Shown piece by piece: positions 58,790 through 64,000 of a stretch of DNA of 64,000 bases. The position numbers were made by a program, and so were the translations under genes. The first letter of the stretch is position 1; every line of letters begins with the position of its first letter. The notes beneath the pieces were generated by a model. That model was not told the DNA's origin, searched no databases, and saw only the letters and a program-made list of their open reading frames with translations. This DNA is from Amycolatopsis xylanica (GTDB lineage Bacteria > Actinomycetota > Actinomycetes > Mycobacteriales > Pseudonocardiaceae), in the NCBI RefSeq assembly GCF_900107045.1, contig NZ_FNON01000015.1:62001-126000 (forward strand), in the 5' to 3' direction.

Positions 58790-59697
58790 GCAAGATCTCC
58801 CTTCCGGACGGCCTCGACCCAGGAGGCCGCCTGGTCGAAGTCCTCGTTGCCCGCGTCGGGCTGGACCGTGGCCGCGACGCCATCGGCACGCGGATGCGAG
58901 CCGAGGAAGCGAACGTTCGAGCACCGGCGCCGCAGCGCGGCCAGCGCATCGCCGATGCGCGGCTCCGCGATGTGGCCCTCGAAGTCGATGAAGAAGTGGT
59001 ACTCGCCGAAGTTGTTCCGCGTCGGCCTGGCGTCCAGTTTGGTCAGGTTGATGCCCCGGAAAGCCAGCTCGGTGAGCAGTTCAGCGAGCGTGCCCGTCCG
59101 GTTCGGAGTGGACGCGATGATCGAGGTCCGGTCGGCGCCGGTCGGCGCCGGAACCTCACCAGGCTGCTTGAACAGCAGGAACCTCGTCTGCGCGTCACGC
59201 AGGTCGGCGACCCCGGTGGCCAGCACCTCCAGTGGATAGTGCTCGGCGGCGACCGGCGCGCAGACCGCCGCGTCGACCTCGCCCGCGTCCACCGCGACGG
59301 CGGCCGCGGCGGTCGACGAGGTCGCGATCTGGCGCGCGTCCGGCAGGTTCTCCTCCAGCCAGAGCCGCACCTGCGAGAGCGCGGGCGGGTAGCTGGCGAC
59401 GGTCTTGACCTCGGTCGTGCCGGGGCGCACCAGGATGCTGAAGTGGACCGGCAGCAGCCATTCGGCCACGGCGACCAGCGGGGAGCCTTCGTTGAGCCCG
59501 TCGAGCGTCGGCGTGATCGCGCCCTCGACCGAGTTCTCCACCGGCACGCAGGCGCCGTCGGCCGCGCCTTCGCGGACCATGGCCAGCGCGGCGCGGATGG
59601 TCACCGCGGGCACGAGTTCGTCGCCGGGTGCGGCTAGTGCGCGCGCGGCCTGCTCGGTGAACGTTCCTTGTGGGCCGAAGTAGGCGATCCGTGACAC
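58786..59697 (-). CDS. pheA: Prephenate dehydratase
   Basis: 303 residues. The dehydratase domain (1-185) carries AYFGPQGTFTEQAA, the VPVENSVEGAI strand, the catalytic Thr-Arg-Phe motif in DAQTRFLLF, and an ACT regulatory domain follows (TGTLAELLTELAFRGINLTKLDARPTR, in part), corresponding to the GAL and ESRP phenylalanine-binding motifs. Converts prephenate to phenylpyruvate for phenylalanine synthesis; the ACT domain confers feedback control. No chorismate mutase domain is fused. Confidence 0.95.
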   Translation of the reverse strand: MSRIAYFGPQGTFTEQAARALAAPGDELVPAVTIRAALAMVREGAADGACVPVENSVEGAITPTLDGLNEGSPLVAVAEWLLPVHFSILVRPGTTEVKTVASYPPALSQVRLWLEENLPDARQIATSSTAAAAVAVDAGEVDAAVCAPVAAEHYPLEVLATGVADLRDAQTRFLLFKQPGEVPAPTGADRTSIIASTPNRTGTLAELLTELAFRGINLTKLDARPTRNNFGEYHFFIDFEGHIAEPRIGDALAALRRRCSNVRFLGSHPRADGVAATVQPDAGNEDFDQAASWVEAVRKGDLA

Positions 59698-59729
59698 CCC
59701 GCCAGGCTAGTCACCTCCACCGTGGGGTG

Positions 59730-59765
59730 TTTCACTCGGACACAGTGGGCACTTTCACTCGGACA
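59730..59765 (+). promoter_or_regulatory. Direct repeats upstream of macro-domain gene
   Basis: TTTCACTCGGACA at 59730-59742 is repeated exactly at 59753-59765, 23 bases apart, 53 bases before the GTG start. Two turns of helix apart, so one dimeric or two adjacent activator sites are likely. Also 33 bases from the divergent pheA start. Confidence 0.5.
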
Positions 59766-59817
59766 GCCGGTAGGCCAAACGGTTACCAGCGGTGGCGTTT
59801 TTTGACATGCTGGTGCC

Positions 59818-60423
59818 GTGACCGCCGAATCGGGCACACACACCGGCCGGGAGCAGCGGCTTTCCTCCCGGACTCCGGAGCTGGTGCTGTGCGCCGTCGA
59901 TGAACCGCTAGCCCGCGCCTGGGAATCCGTACCGGACACAGTGGACGGATCCGTCCGGGTACACCGCGGGTCGGTGCTCGACGTGGTCGCACAGGCCGTG
60001 GTCAGCCCGGCCAACTCGCTCGGCTGGATGCGCGGCGGCATCGACGCGGTCTACGCCCGCGCCTACCCGGGTGTCGAGCAGAACGTCCGCAGCGCGGTGC
60101 TGCATTTCCACGGCGGTGAACTGCCGGTCGGCGAGGCTGTGGTCGTTCCCACAGGCGAGACCGCGCCGGCGTGGCTCATCAGCGCGCCGACCATGCGACG
60201 GCCCGGCGAGCGCCTGCCGGACGACACCGTGCACCCCTATCTCGCGGCGCGCGCGGTCTTTTTGAAATGGCGCGACGGCCAGCTCGAGCAGGGACTTGAT
60301 GTACGCCAGGCCGTCGATACCATCGCGATGCCCGGTTTGGGTACCGGCGTCGGGGGCGTCGCACCCCAGACCTGCGCACGCCAGGTAGCGGCTGCCTGGG
60401 AAGAGGTCTTTTCCGCCCGCTGA
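59818..60423 (+). CDS. Macro-domain protein
   Basis: 201 residues. A macro-domain core from about residue 45: VHRGSVLDVVAQAVVSPANSLGWMRGGIDAVYARAYPG (in part) contains the ADP-ribose-binding NxxxxxMRGGID segment, and AMPGLGTGVGGVAP forms the second phosphate loop. Binds or hydrolyses ADP-ribose conjugates. GTG start 59818. Upstream region has two exact 13-base direct repeats. No ART or sirtuin partner is nearby. Confidence 0.87.
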   Translation: MTAESGTHTGREQRLSSRTPELVLCAVDEPLARAWESVPDTVDGSVRVHRGSVLDVVAQAVVSPANSLGWMRGGIDAVYARAYPGVEQNVRSAVLHFHGGELPVGEAVVVPTGETAPAWLISAPTMRRPGERLPDDTVHPYLAARAVFLKWRDGQLEQGLDVRQAVDTIAMPGLGTGVGGVAPQTCARQVAAAWEEVFSAR

Positions 60424-60528
60424 CGCCACCCGTATAAGGGGTGGACTACATCACAGCGCGTTTGCGCGTCGTCTGGCCTACCGTTGGTACGGCGTTACGC
60501 AGTTGTACGCAAACGGCAGGAGATGCGA

Positions 60529-61461
60529 ATGCCGCGGGTTCGTGAGCTCAGTCCCTATGTGGAGCTTCACCGTGAACAGTGGCGCGAGCTGCGTAGCTCG
60601 ACCCCGCTGCCGCTGACCGCCGATGAGCTGCTGCGCCTGCGCGGCCTCGGTGAGCAGGTCGACCTGGCCGAGGTGGCCGAGGTCTACCTCCCCCTTTCCC
60701 GGCTGATCAACCTGCAGGTCGCCGCCAGGCAGCGCCTGTACGAGGCCACCACCACCTTCCTCGGCGAAGACAGCAAGGACACCAAGGTCCCGTACGTGAT
60801 CGGCATCGCCGGGAGCGTCGCGGTCGGCAAGTCGACCACCGCGCGCATCCTGCGCACGCTGCTGGCCCGCTGGCCGGACCACCCCCGCGTCGACCTGGTC
60901 ACCACCGACGGGTTCCTCTACCCACGCGCCGAGCTGATGCGCCGCGGGATCATGCACCGCAAGGGTTTCCCGGAGAGCTACGACCGCCGCGCGCTGCTGC
61001 GCTTCGTGACCGACGTGAAGTCGGGCTCCGAGCGGGTCAGCGCGCCAGTGTACTCGCACCTGGCGTACGACATCCTGCCTGGTGAGGAGCAGGTGGTGCA
61101 GCGGCCGGACATCCTCATCATCGAGGGTTTGAACGTGCTGCAGCCCGGCCCGAGGCTGACCGTCTCCGACCTGTTCGACTTCTCGATCTACGTCGACGCG
61201 AACAGCGCCGACATCGAGCGCTGGTACATCGAGCGGTTCCTCAAGCTGCGGCACACCGCGTTCGCGGACCCGGCCTCGCACTTCCACCACTTCGCAGGCC
61301 TGCCGGACGACGAGGCCCGCGCCGAGGCGCGGCACCTCTGGCGCACCATCAACGAGCCGAACCTGGTGGACAACATCAAGCCCACCCGGCCGCGCGCGAC
61401 GCTGGTGCTGCGCAAGGACTGCGACCACTCGATCAACCGAGTCCGCCTCCGCAAGCTCTAG
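60529..61461 (+). CDS. coaA: Type I pantothenate kinase
   Basis: 310 residues. Catalyses ATP-dependent phosphorylation of pantothenate, first step of CoA synthesis, and is inhibited by CoA. P-loop GSVAVGKS (residues 95-102), DLVTTDGFLYPRAEL, HRKGFPESYD and the C-terminal RATLVLRKDCDHSINRVRLRKL (in part). ATG 60529 is chosen over 60523 because AGGAG lies six bases before it but abuts the earlier ATG. The stop codon is the first base pair region of a long inverted repeat. Confidence 0.96.
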   Translation: MPRVRELSPYVELHREQWRELRSSTPLPLTADELLRLRGLGEQVDLAEVAEVYLPLSRLINLQVAARQRLYEATTTFLGEDSKDTKVPYVIGIAGSVAVGKSTTARILRTLLARWPDHPRVDLVTTDGFLYPRAELMRRGIMHRKGFPESYDRRALLRFVTDVKSGSERVSAPVYSHLAYDILPGEEQVVQRPDILIIEGLNVLQPGPRLTVSDLFDFSIYVDANSADIERWYIERFLKLRHTAFADPASHFHHFAGLPDDEARAEARHLWRTINEPNLVDNIKPTRPRATLVLRKDCDHSINRVRLRKL

Positions 61462-61525
61462 AACGGGATAAAGCGGGCTTTATCCCGGTGCTTTTCCCGG
61501 GATAAAGCCCGCTTTATCCCGTTCT
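61460..61525. repeat. GGGATAAAGC-type inverted repeat, copy 3
   Basis: 29-bp perfect arms (61460-61488 and 61497-61525), 8-base loop. Contains two bases of the coaA TAG stop and ends nine bases before the convergent oxidoreductase stop. Closest relative of the 49815-49871 element. Confidence 0.85.
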
Positions 61526-61534
61526 GCCCACTGC

Positions 61535-62434
61535 TCAGACGGTCAGCACGATCTTCCCCGTGGTCCGGCCGCTCTCGACCAGCCGGTGCGCCTCGGCGAC
61601 CTCGTCCAGCGGCAGCACCCGCTCGACGTGGACCTTGACGGTGCCCGCGTCGACCAGCTCGGCGATCTTCGCCAGCTCGTCCCCGTTCGACTCGACGAAC
61701 AGCCGGAAGTAGCCGGGCTCGCCCGCGAGGTGCTCGGAGCCGAGCGCGTCCACGAACGTGCCGCCCGGCTTGATCAGCTTGATCGACCGATCGGCCACGT
61801 CACCGCCGACCAGGTCGAGCACGAGGTCGACCGGCTCGATCGCGGTGAAGTCCTCGGTCGTGTAGTCGATCAGCTCATCGGCGCCGAGGCCGCGGAGGAA
61901 ATCGTGCTTGATGGCCCGCGCGGTGCCGATGACCGTGGCGCCGCGTTCGCGCGCGAACTGAACGGCCAGGTGGCCGACTCCGCCCGCCGCCGCGTGGATC
62001 AGCACGCGCTCACCCGACCGCAGTTTCGCGAGACCCTGCCACGCGGTCAGCGCGGCGACCGGCAACGCGGCGGCGTGCACGTGATCGAAACTCTTCGGCT
62101 TACGCGCGAGTGAGTCCTGCGCGAGCACCACGTACTCGGCGTACGCGCCCGCCCGCGAAAGCAGCATCCCGAACACCTCGTCACCGGCCTCGAACTTTTC
62201 CGCGCCCGGCCCGGTCGCCTCGACGACGCCCGAGACATCGCAGCCGAGCGTGAACGGCGGCTGACCCAACCGCGGGATCAACCCGGACCGGAGCTTCCAG
62301 TCCGCCGGATTGACCGCGACCGCGTGCACCTTGACCAGCACTTCCCCGGCACCGGGCGCCGGACGGTCGACCTCGACCATCTCCAGCACCTCGGGACCCC
62401 CGAAAACGGACTGACTGACTGCTCGCATCTTCAT
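61535..62434 (-). CDS. NADP-dependent quinone-oxidoreductase-like MDR enzyme
   Basis: 299 residues of the zinc-free medium-chain reductase group. GroES-like N-terminus with NPADWKLRSGLIP and TLGCDVSGVVEATG; cofactor motif HAAAGGVGHLAVQ; C-terminal VLPLDEVAEAHRLVESGRTTGKIVL (in part). Reduces quinones or activated double bonds with NADPH. Divergent from an HxlR regulator (67 bp between starts), the usual partner that senses electrophiles. Confidence 0.9.
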   Translation of the reverse strand: MKMRAVSQSVFGGPEVLEMVEVDRPAPGAGEVLVKVHAVAVNPADWKLRSGLIPRLGQPPFTLGCDVSGVVEATGPGAEKFEAGDEVFGMLLSRAGAYAEYVVLAQDSLARKPKSFDHVHAAALPVAALTAWQGLAKLRSGERVLIHAAAGGVGHLAVQFARERGATVIGTARAIKHDFLRGLGADELIDYTTEDFTAIEPVDLVLDLVGGDVADRSIKLIKPGGTFVDALGSEHLAGEPGYFRLFVESNGDELAKIAELVDAGTVKVHVERVLPLDEVAEAHRLVESGRTTGKIVLTV

Positions 62435-62487
62435 GAGGTCAATCCTCTTGCGCAGCAGTCACTCTTGTGAAGAAGGCACCTTTTTGA

Positions 62488-62508
62488 TATCCAGGTACCT
62501 TATGGATA
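62488..62508. promoter_or_regulatory. Candidate HxlR operator
   Basis: TATCC (62488-62492) and GGATA (62504-62508) flank the palindrome AGGTACCT (62493-62500). The site covers the HxlR start codon and the divergent region, suggesting autoregulation and control of the oxidoreductase. Confidence 0.45.
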
Positions 62509-62906
62509 CCGTCCGCCACCTGCAGCCAGACAAGAGCTGGGTGGATTCCTATCTCGAGGACTGCCCGGCCAGGACCGTGCTCGACGTACTCGCCAACAAG
62601 TGGACGCTGCTGGTGGTCTCGGCGCTGCGCCAGCACGACGGGCCGATGCGGTTCAACGAGCTCCGCCGCAGGCTCACGGGGATCACGCAGAAGATGCTCA
62701 CGCAGACCTTGCGCGCGCTGGAGCGCGACGGGCTCGCCGCCAGGAAGGTCTACCCGACCGTCCCGCCGCGGGTCGAATACACGCTCACCCCGCTCGGCGT
62801 CGACGCCGGACAACTACTCAACGCGATCGGCGAATGGTCGGAGCACCATGTGCCCGAGATCCTCGGCTCGCGGGCCGCTTTCGACGCGCGGCCGGACCCG
62901 TCGTAA
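62502..62906 (+). CDS. HxlR-family transcriptional regulator
   Basis: 134 residues from ATG 62502; the frame is open to 62433 but the family begins here. The cysteine CPARTVLDVLANKWTLLVV near residue 21 is the redox/electrophile-sensing residue of HxlR proteins, followed by winged-helix RFNELRRRLTGITQKMLTQTLRAL (in part). Likely represses itself and the divergent oxidoreductase. Ends at an imperfect hairpin. Confidence 0.92.
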   Translation: MDTVRHLQPDKSWVDSYLEDCPARTVLDVLANKWTLLVVSALRQHDGPMRFNELRRRLTGITQKMLTQTLRALERDGLAARKVYPTVPPRVEYTLTPLGVDAGQLLNAIGEWSEHHVPEILGSRAAFDARPDPS

Positions 62907-62952
62907 CGAACGCCCCTCGTGGAACGTCAGAAGTTCCATGAGGGGCGCTCGT
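62906..62952. repeat. Hairpin at HxlR gene end
   Basis: ACGAACGCCCCTCGTGGAAC (62906-62925) and GTTCCATGAGGGGCGCTCGT (62933-62952), two mismatches, 7-base loop. Begins on the last base of the stop codon. Likely terminator. Confidence 0.75.
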
Positions 62953-63166
62953 CACAGCCTTGAGGAGCTGAACTAGGCCGTCCCGGTGAGTGGAACCGGT
63001 TCCGGCCGGTGCTCGTCGCTGACCGCGACCACTCGGTATCCGGGGTGTCGGCCGATCGGCCGAGCAACGCTGCGCAGCTGTAACCGCTTGGCCGATACCA
63101 GTAGGGGTTGACGGGAGCCACGCTTAAGTCAGTTCCAACCACTCCTGACCTGCGGGGAGGCCAGAA
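62953..63166 (+). other. Leader region before small membrane-protein gene
   Basis: 214 bases without a gene. Contains the palindrome GGCCGATCGGCC near 63053 and a TTGACG near 63107 that could be a -35 box. I see no convincing riboswitch. Confidence 0.3.
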
Positions 63167-63325
63167 ATGTTTTCACTCATCCTGACTTGGATCGGCGCGC
63201 TGCTCGGCATGGCGCTCTTGATCGCCATGGCGCTGGGCGCCTTCGTGGTCGACCTGGACGATGCGTTCGGTGACCGACGGCGGAAGGCCACCGATGTCAG
63301 GGAGGCCAGTCCGCCGGTCGGTTAG
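63167..63325 (+). CDS. Small single-TM protein
   Basis: 52 residues from ATG 63167, preceded by GGGGAGG at seven bases, which strongly supports translation. One membrane helix (FSLILTWIGALLGMALLIAM) with the start of the chain outside or in the membrane, then an acidic/basic cytosolic tail (DLDDAFGDRRRKATDVRE). No family recognised. Stop is three bases before that of the convergent gene. Confidence 0.6.
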   Translation: MFSLILTWIGALLGMALLIAMALGAFVVDLDDAFGDRRRKATDVREASPPVG

Positions 63326-63328
63326 CCG

Positions 63329-64000
63329 TCACATCTGGGTGAGTGCCTTGCGGTACTCGTCGAGGTCGAAGGCCAGCTCGTCGGTCCCAGCGGGCTGAAG
63401 CTGCTTCGCGAGCACCTCGGTCAGCCGCTCGAGCACGTCGTCGCGCTCCGCCCCGCTTTCGGAGAGCCTCGACGCCGCCTCCCAGACCTCGGCAGGCTCG
63501 TTGTCCCAGAGCTGATCCACCACGGCCGTCTTCAGCGCGAGCTGCATCCGCGGCTCACCGTCGAACTCCTCGGCCGCCAGTGCCTCGTGGTACTCCGGGT
63601 GCTCGCCGATCACCAGCAGCCTGCGCTGCTCGGGGTCGGTGGGCTCCAGCTCGAGCTCCTCGTCGCCGATCTCGGTGTAGACCGAGGGGATGGCGAACAT
63701 GCGGCGCTCGATGGTCGCGGCCAGCTCCTCCTGGTCCGCGAACTCCTCGGTGCCGTCGAGGTAGACATCGGCGAGCGAGTCGTCGTCCTGCCCGAACTCC
63801 TCCAGGTAGTCCGCGACCGCGCTGAGCAGCGCCAGCTTGGCGGCGTCCGGCACGCCGGCGCGGTCCGCGCCCCAGCCCGCCCAGGCGAGCAGCACGTCGC
63901 CGAGCACCGGCTCGTACTCCTCGTCGAGCTCGAACTCGCCGTCCAGCAGCGTCTCGAGGAACCGCGCGAGCTTCTCCGGCCCGACCCGCAGCGGGTTGAC
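63329..64000 (-). CDS. Unknown acidic protein, partial (5' end cut by window)
   Basis: At least 223 residues. The frame is open from the right edge to the TGA at 63329, so any start within the window (GTG 63907) is probably not the real one. Visible sequence is acidic, mainly helical, with VGPEKLARFLETLLDGE, VLLAWAGWGADRAGVPD and RLLVIGEHPEYHEAL. It resembles helical-repeat plant-pathogen-type SEC-C/UPF-like proteins only vaguely; no family assigned. No membrane segment in the visible part. Confidence 0.6.
   Translation of the reverse strand, partial: VNPLRVGPEKLARFLETLLDGEFELDEEYEPVLGDVLLAWAGWGADRAGVPDAAKLALLSAVADYLEEFGQDDDSLADVYLDGTEEFADQEELAATIERRMFAIPSVYTEIGDEELELEPTDPEQRRLLVIGEHPEYHEALAAEEFDGEPRMQLALKTAVVDQLWDNEPAEVWEAASRLSESGAERDDVLERLTEVLAKQLQPAGTDELAFDLDEYRKALTQM

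Noticed and set aside
62953..63166. Possible riboswitch before the small membrane-protein gene
   Set aside because: Some paired segments exist but no known riboswitch core could be matched by eye.

Overview
High-GC actinomycete chromosome, most likely Pseudonocardiaceae (Amycolatopsis-like). It combines the arabinogalactan core genes (glfT2, gtrA-like, dprE1/dprE2, DPPR synthase ubiA, PAP2, glf) with an EspG/DUF3558/PPE-like type VII secretion (ESX) accessory operon. Start codons are often GTG, ATGA/GTGA gene overlaps are frequent, and many genes end in long hairpins. From memory, the conserved genes follow the order of the M. tuberculosis Rv3789-Rv3838c region: gtrA-dprE1-dprE2, the ubiA/PAP2/glfT2/glf group, a HAD hydrolase and PlsC-like acyltransferase (Rv3813c-Rv3816c), then serS, septum-formation protein, zincin, phosphoglycerate-mutase-like protein and pheA (Rv3834c-Rv3838c).

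Layout. 1-3.1 kb: ESX accessory operon (EspG chaperone, small helical partner, DUF3558 lipoprotein, truncated WXG/PPE-like substrate). 3.5-16.6 kb: arabinogalactan and envelope glycosylation. 16.9-19.5 kb: F420-type oxidoreductase, HAD phosphatase, acyltransferase. 19.5-29.9 kb: an accessory lipid/glycan cluster with an eight-gene minus-strand run (GT-C transferase, flippase-like protein, LuxC reductase, LuxE synthetase, AMP ligase, FabG-like reductase, ACP, LpxA-like acyltransferase) divergent from a DegT aminotransferase and a Gfo/Idh dehydrogenase. The pairing of a GnnA/GnnB-like couple with an LpxA-like enzyme and its own ACP suggests an N-acylated amino-sugar glycolipid, unexpected in a Gram-positive. 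29.9-36 kb: an exported polymorphic toxin with a Tox-REase-5-like C-terminus, facing a tandem array of five paralogous two-TM proteins, one of them internally deleted. 36-39.7 kb: a second sugar operon (GT4, hexapeptide acyltransferase, epimerase, DegT). 39.8-48.5 kb: SARP-type regulator, XRE/ImmA metallopeptidase with an unknown partner, MFS exporter, L-2-hydroxyglutarate oxidase, double DUF3558 lipoprotein. 48.5-64 kb: serS, haloalkane dehalogenase, a DUF350/glutathionylspermidine-synthase-like operon, septum-formation protein, zincin, SDR, MFS, histidine phosphatase, pheA, macro-domain protein, coaA, an HxlR/oxidoreductase pair and a partial unknown gene.

A striking non-coding feature is a set of near-perfect inverted repeats at gene ends. 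Two are opposite-oriented copies of one ~90-bp element, three share a GGGATAAAGC/GCTTTATCCC core, and two share CGTGAGTG ends. Several contain the stop codons of the genes they terminate. No tRNA, rRNA, CRISPR array or intact insertion sequence was seen, and no gene-free stretch exceeds 300 bases.
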